A stretch of 64,000 bases of DNA. Origin: Roseovarius nubinhibens ISM (lineage in GTDB: Bacteria > Pseudomonadota > Alphaproteobacteria > Rhodobacterales > Rhodobacteraceae). The stretch covers positions 1,799,466-1,863,465 of the forward strand of contig NZ_CH724156.1 of NCBI RefSeq assembly GCF_000152625.1. The letters run 5' to 3'. Below, piece after piece: positions 40,761 through 49,688 of the stretch. The number at the start of each line of letters is the position of its first letter. Within the stretch, counting starts at the first letter, position 1. The position numbers and the translations under genes are program-made. Below the pieces are notes generated by a model, which made no database searches, had not been told where the DNA came from, and worked only from the letters and a program-made list of their open reading frames with translations.

Positions 40761-42923
40761 ATGAGCAATTCAGGTGGCAAGAAGACGAGACTGGTGGCCG
40801 ACAAGCGCTCGCGCCCGGCCAAGAAAACAGCCGCGCCGAAACGCGCCAAGACGCCCTCGCGCCGCCGCCCGCGCAAGCCGCGCCCGCCCCGTCGCGGCGG
40901 CATCAGCGGATTCTTCCTCGCGATTCTGCGCTGGATCTGGCGGGTGATCTGGGGGATCGGCTGGCGCGTCGGCTTTATCGTGGCGATGATCATCGGTCTG
41001 GCCACCGCCTATGTCTATAGCACCCTGCCCGAGGCGACCGCGCTTCTCGATGGCCGATCCAAGGGATCGGTGACCTTGATGGACCGCGAGGGCGATGTCT
41101 TTGCCTGGCGCGGCGATCAATTCGGCGGCGCGGTGACCGCCGACACGGTGTCGCGGCATCTGCGCAATGCGGTGGTGGCCACCGAGGACAAGCGGTTCTA
41201 TCGCCATTTCGGCATCAGCCCGCGCGGCGTGGCGAGCGCCATCCGCATCAACCTGCGCGAGGGGCGGGGGCCGCTGCAGGGGCATGGCGGCTCGACCATC
41301 ACGCAGCAGACGGCCAAGCTTCTCTGTCTCGGCGTCGAATATGACAAGGACCAGTGGAAGAGCGAGCGCGATTATGTGCAGGATTGCCGCCGCACCACGA
41401 TCCTGCGCAAGGCCAAGGAGGCGATCTTCGCGCTGGCCATGGAGGCGAAATATTCCAAGGATCAGATCCTGTCGATCTATCTCAACCGGGCCTATTTCGG
41501 CGGCGGCGCCTATGGGGCCGAGGCGGCGGCAGAGCGGTTCTTTGGCAAATCGGCGACGGCGGTGGATGCCTCGGAGGGCGCGATGCTGGCCGGGGTGCTG
41601 ACCGCGCCGACGCGGCTGGCGCCGACCAATGATCTCAAGCGCAGCCAGGACCGGGCGGCGACGATCCTGCGGCTGATGTATGATCAGGGCTATCTCACCT
41701 CGGACGAGCTGCGCGCGGCGCAGGCCAATCCGGCGACCCTGTCGGAGGCGGCGCAGCGGCAGGCGGGCGGCTATTTCGCCGATTGGGTGATGGATTCGGG
41801 GCCGGATTTCTTCACCCGCGACACGACAGAGGATGTGATCCTGCGCACCACGCTCGACCAGCGCATTCAGCGCGCGGCCGAAGAGGCGATGGATTTCATT
41901 TTCGAGAACAAGGTGCGCGACGGGTCCAAGGCGCAGGCGGCCATCGTGGTGATGAGCGCCGATGGCGCGGTGCGGGCCATGGTCGGCGGCCGCGAGACCA
42001 AAGTGTCCGGCGCGTTCAACCGGGCCACCCAGGCCAAACGGCAGACCGGGTCGAGTTTCAAGCCCTTCGTCTATGCCACCGCGCTCGAGCTTGGGCATTC
42101 GCCCAATGACACGGTGGTCGATGAGGCCTATTGCCTCAATATTCCCGGATCGGGCGAATGGTGCCCGTCAAACTATGACCGTCGATTCCATGGCCGGGTG
42201 ACGCTCACGCAGGCGCTGCAGGAATCCTACAACATCCCGGCGGTGAAAGTGTCCGAGAGCGTCGGCCGCGACCTTGTCCGCAAGGTGGCCAGCGATTTCG
42301 GCATCGAGAGCGATCTTGCCGCCGGGCCGGCGCTGGCGCTGGGCGCGTCGGAGAGCTCGCTTCTGGAGATGACCGGGGCCTATGCCGGTATTCTCAACGG
42401 CGGCTCGTCGGTGACGCCCTATGGGCTCATCGATCTGCGCCTGCTGGGCGAGAATGAGCCGCTGATGGGCACCACGGGCGGCATTGGCGAGCGGGTGATC
42501 AACGAGAAGGCGGCGCGAGAGCTCATCTATATGATGAACAAGGTGGTGACCTCGGGGACCGGCCAGCGCGCGGCGCTGCCGGATCGCGAGGCGGCGGGCA
42601 AGACCGGCACCACCCAGGCGGCGCGCGATGCGTGGTTCCTCGGCTTTACCGCCGATTATGTCGCGGGCGTCTGGATGGGCTATGACGACAACACGCCGCT
42701 GACCGGGGTGACGGGCGGCGGGCTTCCGGCGGAAATCTGGCGCGAGACCATGATCCGCGTGCATGAGGGCGTGCCGCCGACGCCGCTGCCCATGGCCAAG
42801 GTCGAGCCGCCGCGTCAGGCCCAGCCGCAACCGCAGCCGCAGCAACAGCCCCGGCGGCAGCCGCAGCGGCAGCGTGACCGGCCCATTGAAAACATCCTGC
42901 GTCAGCTTTTGGGGATCGATTGA
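40761..42923 (+). CDS. Class A penicillin-binding protein (PBP1A type)
   Basis: A 720-residue bifunctional peptidoglycan synthase. A strongly basic cytoplasmic tail (residues about 5-55) precedes one membrane helix. The GT51 transglycosylase domain has VVATEDKRFYRHFG and GGSTITQQTAKLL; the transpeptidase domain has TGSSFKPFVYA (active serine, SxxK), ESYNIPA (SxN) and GKTGTTQAARD (KTG). The C-terminus is a Gln/Pro/Arg-rich tail. It polymerises and crosslinks peptidoglycan in the periplasm. ATG at 40761 has an AGGGC site. Its stop overlaps the TTG start of mtfA. Confidence 0.93.
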   Translation: MSNSGGKKTRLVADKRSRPAKKTAAPKRAKTPSRRRPRKPRPPRRGGISGFFLAILRWIWRVIWGIGWRVGFIVAMIIGLATAYVYSTLPEATALLDGRSKGSVTLMDREGDVFAWRGDQFGGAVTADTVSRHLRNAVVATEDKRFYRHFGISPRGVASAIRINLREGRGPLQGHGGSTITQQTAKLLCLGVEYDKDQWKSERDYVQDCRRTTILRKAKEAIFALAMEAKYSKDQILSIYLNRAYFGGGAYGAEAAAERFFGKSATAVDASEGAMLAGVLTAPTRLAPTNDLKRSQDRAATILRLMYDQGYLTSDELRAAQANPATLSEAAQRQAGGYFADWVMDSGPDFFTRDTTEDVILRTTLDQRIQRAAEEAMDFIFENKVRDGSKAQAAIVVMSADGAVRAMVGGRETKVSGAFNRATQAKRQTGSSFKPFVYATALELGHSPNDTVVDEAYCLNIPGSGEWCPSNYDRRFHGRVTLTQALQESYNIPAVKVSESVGRDLVRKVASDFGIESDLAAGPALALGASESSLLEMTGAYAGILNGGSSVTPYGLIDLRLLGENEPLMGTTGGIGERVINEKAARELIYMMNKVVTSGTGQRAALPDREAAGKTGTTQAARDAWFLGFTADYVAGVWMGYDDNTPLTGVTGGGLPAEIWRETMIRVHEGVPPTPLPMAKVEPPRQAQPQPQPQQQPRRQPQRQRDRPIENILRQLLGID

Positions 42924-43744
42924 GCACGCTGATTGTTCTGATCCTGCTGTCCCTGCCGGTCTTGGTGGGGCTGTCGCTCTGGCGGTCGGGACAGCGCCAG
43001 GCGCGGCATCGGCAGGATTTGATCGAGGCCGGGCTGCGCCCCGATCAGCGGCAAGCGATCCTCGCGGCGGTGCCGCTGATCGCGCGGCTGCCAGAGGATC
43101 TGCGGCCGATGCTCGAAGGGCGGGTGGCGCTCTTTCTCGAACAGGTGGCGTTTGTCGGCTGTGACGGGTTGGAGGTCAGCGAGGAGATGCGGCTCTCGAT
43201 TGCGGCGCAGGCCTGTCTCATCCCGCTGGCGAGTGACCTTTGGTATGAAGAGCTCACCACGGTTCTGGTCTATCCCGGGGCCTTTCGGTCGCGCATGGTG
43301 AGCCGTGATGGCTATGTGGTGCGCGAGGAAGAGGTGGTGCGGCTCGGCGAGAGCTGGTCGCGGGGGCAGGTGGTGCTGTCCTGGGCCGATGTCGCGGCGG
43401 GGGCGGCCGATCCGGAGGATGGGCGCAACGTGGTGCTGCATGAGTTCGCCCATCAGTTCGACGATCTCTCGGGCGATACCAATGGCGTGCCGGTGCTCGC
43501 CGAGGGGCAGAGTTTCGAGGAATGGGAACGGGTGTTCCTGCGCGCCTATATGCGGCTGCGCCGCCGCGCCGAGACCGGGCGGGCGAGCGTTCTCGACACC
43601 TATGGGGCGCAGAGCCATGAGGAGTTCTTTGCGGTGGCGATCGAAGCGTTTTTCGAGCGGCCCGGCGATCTGCGCGAGGACGAGCCGGAGCTCTATGCGC
43701 AGCTCTCAGAGCTGCTCAAGCTCGACCCCGTAAGCTGGCGCTAG
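42920..43744 (+). CDS. mtfA: MtfA-type zinc metallopeptidase
   Basis: A 274-residue protein of the MtfA (DUF980) family, a gluzincin aminopeptidase that in E. coli also titrates the repressor Mlc. The zinc site is HEFAHQFD (His174, Glu175, His178), with a downstream Glu in SHEEFFAVA. An N-terminal hydrophobic helix (residues 3-20) may anchor it. The start is a TTG at 42920 that overlaps the stop of the penicillin-binding protein (TTGA). Followed by a bidirectional terminator. Confidence 0.9.
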   Translation: MSTLIVLILLSLPVLVGLSLWRSGQRQARHRQDLIEAGLRPDQRQAILAAVPLIARLPEDLRPMLEGRVALFLEQVAFVGCDGLEVSEEMRLSIAAQACLIPLASDLWYEELTTVLVYPGAFRSRMVSRDGYVVREEEVVRLGESWSRGQVVLSWADVAAGAADPEDGRNVVLHEFAHQFDDLSGDTNGVPVLAEGQSFEEWERVFLRAYMRLRRRAETGRASVLDTYGAQSHEEFFAVAIEAFFERPGDLREDEPELYAQLSELLKLDPVSWR

Positions 43745-43771
43745 GCGGCGGGTGCAGGCGGGGGCAAGAGA

Positions 43772-43802
43772 AAGGCCCCCGCAGATATTCCGCGAGGGCC
43801 TT
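43772..43802. terminator. Bidirectional terminator mtfA / mlaC-like
   Basis: AAGGCCCCCGC (43772-43782) pairs with GCGAGGGCCTT (43792-43802), 11 positions with one mismatch. It lies between the convergent ends of mtfA (43744) and the mlaC-like gene (43838). Confidence 0.75.
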
Positions 43803-43837
43803 GGATGGGTCGTGTGCCCGAGAGGGCGCGGCGGGGC

Positions 43838-44443
43838 TTAGCCCGCGTTGCGCAGATCGGCGATGAGCGCGTCGATATTGCCCTGACGGCGGTCGAGCAT
43901 CGAGCCGATCTCGGTGCGTTCGCTGAGCCGCAGGGAAATGCCTTCGATCACCATGTCGAAGAAGAGATCGCGCCCGGATTTGTCGGAGACGAGGAATTTC
44001 ACCTCAAACGGGCTCTGACCGCGGAGTTTCACGGTCGAGTTCACCTCATGCCAAGATTTCACCCGGCGCACGTCACGCACGGTGATTTCGCCGCCTTGGA
44101 ATTCCTTGAACCGCTTGCCGTATTTGCGGGCGACATAGCCGCGGAAGGCGTCGGTATAGGCGCGCATCTGGGCCGGGCTGGCGCGGCGGGCATCGGCGCC
44201 GAGCGTCGATTGCGCGATGATGTTCACATCCGCATAGGTGCGGAAGATCCGCTCGAAATCGCTGATCATCGAGCCGAGCGGCTTGCCCGAGGCGATGACG
44301 CGGTTGATCTCGGCCACGACCTTGTCGACCAGCGAGCGGGCCGAGGCATCGGTCAGGGCCAGCGCCGGGCTGGCGGCGAGCAGCGGGGCCGTGGCGGCGG
44401 CGGCGGAAGTGGCCAGGAAACGGCGGCGCGTGTAATCATTCAT
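43838..44443 (-). CDS. MlaC-like periplasmic phospholipid carrier
   Basis: A 201-residue protein of the MlaC/Ttg2D family. The N-terminus is a twin-arginine signal (NDYTRRRFLATSAAAATAP, cut near ALA at about residue 29), followed by the family body (INRVIASGKPLGSMISDFERI, the VARKYGKRFKEF region and FLVSDKSGRDLFFDMVIEGI). MlaC ferries phospholipids between outer and inner membrane. Export by Tat, not Sec, is a feature worth noting. ATG at 44443 with a GAGGACC site; it overlaps mlaA by 8 bases. The MlaFEDB inner-membrane complex is not in this window. Confidence 0.88.
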   Translation of the reverse strand: MNDYTRRRFLATSAAAATAPLLAASPALALTDASARSLVDKVVAEINRVIASGKPLGSMISDFERIFRTYADVNIIAQSTLGADARRASPAQMRAYTDAFRGYVARKYGKRFKEFQGGEITVRDVRRVKSWHEVNSTVKLRGQSPFEVKFLVSDKSGRDLFFDMVIEGISLRLSERTEIGSMLDRRQGNIDALIADLRNAG

Positions 44444-45308
44444 TGTAAGGGTCCTCATATGGATCGCCCGAAGCGGCAGCAGATGTTTCGCCGTAGGGAT
44501 CGCCCGAAACGGCGTCATAAGGATCTAGATAGGTGTCGCTCCGGCCCTTGCCCAGCTTGAACCGTCGATTTTGCAGATAAAGAGATTGCGAGGCGCGGTA
44601 GCTGTCGGCGCTTTCATGCAGGACGGAATCGATCGTGTCCGAATATTGGCCACGCGCGCTCAGGCTCGACGAGACCGAGGCGGCGGTGCCGTAGAAGCTC
44701 TCGGGCGAGGGCAGCACGTAGTTCAGCGGGTTGATGATCAGATCCACCGTCATGCCGACGGTTTCGCGCGTCGTCGAGGGGCCGAGCAGCGGCAGCTCGA
44801 TATAGGGGCCCTGGTTGACGCCCCAGACATAGAGCGTCTGGCCGAAATCGGCATTGGTGCGGGCCGGCATGTTGAGCTCGGTCGCGGGGTCGAAGAAGCC
44901 GCCGAGCCCGAGCGTCGTATTGACCAGCAGCCGGTAGGTGTCGGTGGTGGCGCCAAGCCCGTTGCCCTGCAGGATATTGTTGAGGATCGAGCGCGGCAGC
45001 GTCAGGTTCTCGGCAAAGCGCGAGACCACGGTTTCGATATCGTCGGGCACCGCGGCGGTATAGCCCTTGCCGGTGGGCCGCACGATGTTGCGGTCAAGCG
45101 ATTTGTTGAAATTATGGACCTTGCGGTTCTCGGCCTCCCACGGGTCGTAGGGGGCGTCGCGGGTCAGGGCCGGATCGGACTGGCCGCAGGCGGAAAGAGC
45201 CGTGACGCCCGCAAGCGCGAGCGCGGCAAAGAGGCGGCGCGGGGCCAAGGGGAGTGTCAGCAGCTTCACCAGATCTAAACCCGAATCGTCATATTGAATG
45301 CGTTGCAT
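44436..45308 (-). CDS. mlaA: MlaA (VacJ) outer-membrane lipoprotein
   Basis: A VacJ-family lipoprotein that removes misplaced phospholipid from the outer leaflet of the outer membrane. Lipobox LSAC (Cys near residue 41 from this start), then DPWEAENRKVHNFNKSLDR, the hallmark of MlaA, and LPLLGPSTTRETVG. The C-terminus is a Tyr/Pro/Asp-rich tail (DPYDAVSGDPYGET) not found in E. coli MlaA. Start uncertain: ATG 45308 gives 290 residues with a long n-region; a GTG at 45269 would give a more usual signal peptide. A much longer upstream extension is Arg/Pro-rich shadow sequence. Operon with the mlaC-like gene. Confidence 0.9.
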   Translation of the reverse strand: MQRIQYDDSGLDLVKLLTLPLAPRRLFAALALAGVTALSACGQSDPALTRDAPYDPWEAENRKVHNFNKSLDRNIVRPTGKGYTAAVPDDIETVVSRFAENLTLPRSILNNILQGNGLGATTDTYRLLVNTTLGLGGFFDPATELNMPARTNADFGQTLYVWGVNQGPYIELPLLGPSTTRETVGMTVDLIINPLNYVLPSPESFYGTAASVSSSLSARGQYSDTIDSVLHESADSYRASQSLYLQNRRFKLGKGRSDTYLDPYDAVSGDPYGETSAAASGDPYEDPYNE

Positions 45309-45416
45309 AAACCAATCCCGAGCGAGACTACAGCTTTGCGGTTGAAACCGAAAGAGACGTGGCAGAATGGTAACGCCCGCCCAGGTGGTACGGCGGCGGG
45401 CGGTGGTCTGCGGCCG

Positions 45417-47090
45417 ATGGGGCGGATCTTGGGCTTTGTGGCGCTCTTGGGCATGGCGGTCAATCTGCTGATGCTGACAGGGCCGATCTATATGCTGCAG
45501 GTCTATGATCGGGTGCTCGGCAGCCGGTCGGAAGAGACGCTTGTGGCGTTGACCCTCTTGGCGGGGTTTCTCTTTGCGATGATGGGCGTTTTCGATGTGC
45601 TGCGCGGGCGGATCATGACCCGGCTTGGCGCGCGGCTCGACCGTGAGATGTCGGGGCCGGTGTTTGCCGGGCTGATGCGGCTGGATCGGGGGCGTGGTCA
45701 TGGTGCTGGTCAGGCGGCAGAGGCGCTGCGCGGGCTCGATACGGTGCCTCGGTTTCTTGCCGCGCCGGTCTGTCTGGCGCTGTTTGACCTGCCCTGGGTG
45801 CCGCTGTTTCTGGGGGCGCTTTGGCTGTTTCATCCCTGGCTCGGCTGGCTGGCCCTTATTGGCGCGCTGGCGCTCACAGGGCTGTCGATCCTCGGCCATG
45901 TCCGGACCCGGCGCAGGGGCGCGCGGGCGGCGCTCGATCAACAGCGGGCGCAGCGGTTGGCCGAGACGGCGGGCGCGGCGGCGGTGACGGCGCGGGCGCT
46001 CGGCATGGTTGAAGGGCTCGGGACGCGCTGGCAAGGGCTGCGCGGGCAGGCGCGGCGGCATCAGATCGCGGCGGCGGATATTGGCGGCGGCGCGGCGGCG
46101 ATGGCCCGGGTGGCGCGGCTAGGGCTGCAATCGGCGCTTTTGGGGCTTGGGGCCTATCTCGTGCTGCGGGCCGAGCTGTCGCCCGGGGCGATGATCGCGG
46201 CCTCGGTGCTCATGGGGCGGGCGCTGGCCCCGGTGGAGCAGGTGGTCGGGCAATGGCCGATGATCGGCGAGGCGCGAAAGGGCTGGGAGGCGCTGCGGCA
46301 AGTGGGGCCACCGGCGGGCGCGGATCCCTCGCCATTGCCGCGCCCCGAGCCGCATCTGCAGGTGCAACAGGCGACGATCCGGCCCGATGCCGCGTCGCCG
46401 CCGGTGCTGCGCGGGCTGAGCTTTGAGGTGCGACCGGGTGAGATTCTGGGCCTCTGCGGGCCATCGGGGGCGGGCAAGACGACGCTCATCGAAGCGCTGG
46501 CCGGGGTCTGGCCGCCGGTCTGGGGCAAGATCCGGCTCGGCGGGGTGCCTCTGGCGCAATATGGCGCGGGGGTTTTGGGGCGATGGTGCGGATATCTGCC
46601 ACAGCGGGCAGTGTTTTTCGATGGCACGATTGCCGAGAATATCGCGCGGTTGCAGCGGTCGCCGGATATGGCGGCGGTGATCGCGGCGGCGCGGTTGGCG
46701 GGGGCGCATGAGACGATCCTCGATTGCGCGGCGGGTTATGACACGGTGATGACGGCGGGCGGTGCGCCGCTTTCGGGCGGGCAGGCACAGCAGGTTGCAC
46801 TGGCGCGGGCGCTCTTTGGCGCGCCGGGGCTGATCCTGCTGGACGAGCCGGAGGCGCATCTCGACGCGGCCGGGCGGCAGCGCCTTGGCGAGATGCTGCG
46901 CGACCTGCGCGCCGCGGGGCGGGCGGTGGTGTTGGCCTCGCATGACGCGGAGGTTTTGGGCCATTGCGATCTGGTGCTGACGCTTGAGGCGGGGCTGGCG
47001 CAGAGTTTTTTGCCGGGGGGGTCTGCCTCTGGGGCGAGCGATGTGGCTAGGGGGGCAGGGATGCCGGTTCGGGCCGAGGCCGCGCCATGA
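45417..47090 (+). CDS. Type I secretion ABC transporter (PrtD-like)
   Basis: A half-size exporter of about 557 residues: six membrane helices at the N-terminus (starting LGFVALLGMAVNLLMLTGPI, then YMLQVYDRVLGSRSEETLVA) and an ATPase domain with Walker A GPSGAGKTTLIE, signature LSGGQAQQVALARAL and Walker B LILLDEPEAHLD. The MLTGP/YMLQVYDRVLGS stretch is diagnostic for PrtD-type type I secretion. Start uncertain: ATG 45417 leaves a short N-terminus; a TTG at 45294 would add 41 residues but lacks a ribosome site and overlaps mlaA. Coupled to the membrane-fusion gene by a 4-base overlap. Confidence 0.88.
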   Translation: MGRILGFVALLGMAVNLLMLTGPIYMLQVYDRVLGSRSEETLVALTLLAGFLFAMMGVFDVLRGRIMTRLGARLDREMSGPVFAGLMRLDRGRGHGAGQAAEALRGLDTVPRFLAAPVCLALFDLPWVPLFLGALWLFHPWLGWLALIGALALTGLSILGHVRTRRRGARAALDQQRAQRLAETAGAAAVTARALGMVEGLGTRWQGLRGQARRHQIAAADIGGGAAAMARVARLGLQSALLGLGAYLVLRAELSPGAMIAASVLMGRALAPVEQVVGQWPMIGEARKGWEALRQVGPPAGADPSPLPRPEPHLQVQQATIRPDAASPPVLRGLSFEVRPGEILGLCGPSGAGKTTLIEALAGVWPPVWGKIRLGGVPLAQYGAGVLGRWCGYLPQRAVFFDGTIAENIARLQRSPDMAAVIAAARLAGAHETILDCAAGYDTVMTAGGAPLSGGQAQQVALARALFGAPGLILLDEPEAHLDAAGRQRLGEMLRDLRAAGRAVVLASHDAEVLGHCDLVLTLEAGLAQSFLPGGSASGASDVARGAGMPVRAEAAP

Positions 47091-48433
47091 AACAGGAACG
47101 ATCTTGGGACGGGACGGCGCTGGCGGAGGAGCCGGAAGCGGAGGCCAGTGAGGATCTGGGGTGGCTGATGCGCCTTGGTTGGCTGGCGCTTTTGATCCTG
47201 TGCCTTGGCTTTGGCGGTTGGGCCTTTGCGGCGCGGCTGTCGCAGGCGGTGGTCGCGCCGGGCTGGGTCGTGCGGGATATGGCGGCGCATGTGGTGCAGC
47301 ATCCCGATGGCGGCACGTTGGCCGCGCTTGCCGTGCGGCCGGGGATGCAGGTGGCCAAGGGTGCGCTCTTGGCCCGGTTTGAGGGCGGCGAGATCGCCGA
47401 GGAGCTGATCCTTGTCGAGGCGCGGCTCTTCGAGGTGATGGCGCGGCGGGCGCGGCTCGAGGCCGAGCGCGACGGGGCGGCGGCGATCGACTTCGATCCC
47501 GAATTGCGCAACCGGGCGGCAGGCGACGAGGGGCTGGCCGAGACCTTGCAGGGGCAAGGCCGCCTCTTTGCCACCCGGCGCGCGGCGCAGGCCCGTGAGG
47601 CGGGGCAGGCCCGGCGGCGGGTGGCGCAGTCGCGGGCGGAGATCGACGGGCTCGGGGCGCAGGCGCGAGCGCTGCGCCGGCAGGCAGGGCTGATTGCGCA
47701 GGAGTTGACGGATTTGCGGCAGTTGCGGGCGCAGGGGCTGACCCCGGCGGGGCGGGTTCTGGCGCTCGAGCGGGAGGCGGCGCGGCTCGACGGGGAGCTG
47801 GGCGAGGTCGCGGCGCATCGGGCCGGGGCCGAGGGACGGATCGCCGAGATCGAGCTCGAACAGTTGGGCCGCGAAAGCCGGATGCGCGAGCGGGTGATCG
47901 ATCAGCTGCGCGACCTGCGTCATCGCGAGATCGAGCTCGCCGAGACCCGGCGGGTGTTGCGGGCGCGGTTCGCGCGGCTTGAGTTGCGGGCCCCGGTGGC
48001 GGGCACCATCCAGCAGGTCGAGGTGCATGGGCCGGGGGCGGTGATCCGCCCCGCCGCGCCGATCCTGACCTTGGTGGCGGGCGACAGGCCGATCCATGTG
48101 AGCGCCGAGATCAGCCCGCTGGAGGTCGACCAGATTTACAGCGGGCAGGCGGCGCTGCTGCGTTTTTCGGCGCTTGAGCAGGGCGAGGGGCGCGATGTGG
48201 CGGCAAAGGTTGGGTCAATCTCGCCCGATGTGGTGCAGGATGGCGCGGATGGTCGGCGGTACTACCGGGCAGAGGTCTGGGCCGAAGCAGAGGCGCTGCG
48301 GCCCTTGCAGGAGAGGGCGGGGCTGGTGCCGGGGATGCCGGTCGAGGTCTATCTTCAGACCGGCGAGCAGAGCCCCGCGCAGTTTCTGCTGCGCCCGGTG
48401 ACAGCCTATTTCAACCGGGCCTTTCGGGGGTAG
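47087..48433 (+). CDS. HlyD-family membrane-fusion protein (type I secretion)
   Basis: A 448-residue adaptor: cytoplasmic acidic tail, one membrane helix (about 30-50), biotinyl-lipoyl half (VQHPDGGTLAALAVRPGMQV), a long Arg/Glu/Ala coiled coil (about residues 130-300), then the returning lipoyl half and barrel (RAPVAGTIQQVEVHGPGAVI). It bridges the ABC transporter to a TolC-type outer-membrane channel. It begins 4 bases inside the end of the ABC gene. No RTX-type substrate gene or TolC homologue is nearby. Confidence 0.9.
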   Translation: MKQERSWDGTALAEEPEAEASEDLGWLMRLGWLALLILCLGFGGWAFAARLSQAVVAPGWVVRDMAAHVVQHPDGGTLAALAVRPGMQVAKGALLARFEGGEIAEELILVEARLFEVMARRARLEAERDGAAAIDFDPELRNRAAGDEGLAETLQGQGRLFATRRAAQAREAGQARRRVAQSRAEIDGLGAQARALRRQAGLIAQELTDLRQLRAQGLTPAGRVLALEREAARLDGELGEVAAHRAGAEGRIAEIELEQLGRESRMRERVIDQLRDLRHREIELAETRRVLRARFARLELRAPVAGTIQQVEVHGPGAVIRPAAPILTLVAGDRPIHVSAEISPLEVDQIYSGQAALLRFSALEQGEGRDVAAKVGSISPDVVQDGADGRRYYRAEVWAEAEALRPLQERAGLVPGMPVEVYLQTGEQSPAQFLLRPVTAYFNRAFRG

Positions 48434-49226
48434 GGGGTGTGGAGCTGGGGCGGCGCTGTAGGTCGAGGGGGCAGGCAACGGGCCGGGGTGCTTTGGGTAT
48501 TTTTAACCAGAAAGAGGGAGGGGCCGGGGTATTCCTTGCGGGGTTGCGCCGTCGGGCGTGGGTCCCGGTCGCGCTCTTCCTATCTGTTGCGGTGCTCGTT
48601 GTTGGCCTGTGCCAACCGGGCGTATCATGGGTAGGACACTTGGCGTTGGGGCGGTGTTAGGCCGTGAGCACGGGCCCAGGGGGCAGGCGTGCTGCGTTAT
48701 GGGTATTTGTGACCAGAATGAGGGGGCGGAGATATTTTGTGCGCCTCCCAAGCGCAAGGGTCTTCGTCGCGGGTCTGGGGCACACTGGCGAGCGCGGGTC
48801 GGGCGCGCGGGGCGGGGGCGGCGTTATGGGCCGAGGGGGCATTGCCTGAGGCAGGCGGTTGGACTTGGGTATTCATGTCCAGAAAGAGGAGGGGCGGGTT
48901 TGTTCCTCGCCGGTTAGCGGCATGGGGGTGCCCTGCTCTTCCCATTGGTGCGGTGCGCGTTGAGGGCTCGCGCCAGGCGGGCGTTCGTTGCCAGGACGCG
49001 TGGCGTTGGGGTGGCATTGTGGGGCGACGGGGTGGGCCAAGTGGCGGGCCGGGGGAGTTTGGCTATTTTCGATCAGAAAGAAGCGTGGCTGGGTGGTCCA
49101 TCGGCGCGTTTGCGGAGTGGCGCGGGGTTTGGTTGGGGGAGGGGCAAGGGGCGGATTTGCCATTTCATTTTCCGTCGTGCCGGATTAGCGTCTGCCGCAA
49201 ATCAGAGGCTGTGCGAGGAGCATGAC
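48434..49226. other. Intergenic region formed by degenerate tandem repeats
   Basis: A 793-base gap between the HlyD-family gene and ridA. It consists of four imperfect units of about 165-205 bp, each ending in a GGGTATT...CCAGAA element. Frames through it show no conserved protein and are broken differently in each unit. No gene seen. Confidence 0.7.
48440..49090 (+). repeat. Four-copy degenerate tandem array with TATTT...CCAGAAAG element
   Basis: The anchor GGGTATT (or GGCTATT) occurs at 48495, 48701, 48867 and 49061, followed each time by (A/G)NCCAGAA(A/T)GAG or a close variant (GATCAGAAAG in the last). Between anchors, blocks such as GCGTTGGGGYGGYRTT recur (48641-48656 and 49003-49018). 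Spacings are 206, 166 and 194 bases. The anchor also matches 411-435 near the window start. Confidence 0.7.
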
Positions 49227-49688
49227 ATGGGACAATTTGAAACCAAACTGGCTGAGCTGGGGGTGACCCTGCCCGAGGCGCCGCTGCCGGCGGCCAATTA
49301 CGTGCCCTATGTGCAGAGCGGCACTTTGCTGCACGTGTCGGGGCAGATCAGCAAGGATGGCGATACGCTCATCACTGGCAAGCTTGGCGCGGATCTCGAT
49401 GTGGCGGCGGGCGCGGCTGCGGCGAAAGTGTGCGCCATTGCGCTTTTGGCGCAGGTCAAGGCGGCCTGTGGCGGTGATCTCGATCGGCTGGTGCGGGTGG
49501 TCAAGCTCGGCGGGTTCGTCAATTCGACCCCGGAGTTCACCGAGCAGCCGCAGGTGATCAATGGCGCGTCCGATTTCCTCGGCGCGGCGCTGGGGGAGGC
49601 GGGCAAGCATGCGCGCTCGGCCGTGTCGGCGGCGTCGCTGCCCTTTGGCGTGGCGGTGGAGATCGACGGGGTCTTCGAGATCAAATGA
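49227..49688 (+). CDS. ridA: RidA-family protein (YjgF/YER057c/UK114)
   Basis: A 153-residue protein of the longer RidA subgroup (about 150 residues). Features: YVQSGTLLHVSGQIS at about residues 28-42, VKLGGFVNSTPEFTEQPQVI, and the C-terminal SAVSAASLPFGVAVEIDGVF. The family's catalytic arginine lies in the loop HARSAVSAA. RidA hydrolyses reactive enamines and imines formed by PLP enzymes. The ATG at 49227 has a GAGGAG site. It overlaps the GDPD gene by 4 bases; both are in one transcript. Confidence 0.9.
   Translation: MGQFETKLAELGVTLPEAPLPAANYVPYVQSGTLLHVSGQISKDGDTLITGKLGADLDVAAGAAAAKVCAIALLAQVKAACGGDLDRLVRVVKLGGFVNSTPEFTEQPQVINGASDFLGAALGEAGKHARSAVSAASLPFGVAVEIDGVFEIK

Noticed and set aside
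44436..46061. A 541-residue form of MlaA
   Set aside because: The first 250 residues are Arg/Pro/His-rich antisense of the ABC transporter gene; the family N-terminus and lipobox lie near 45308.
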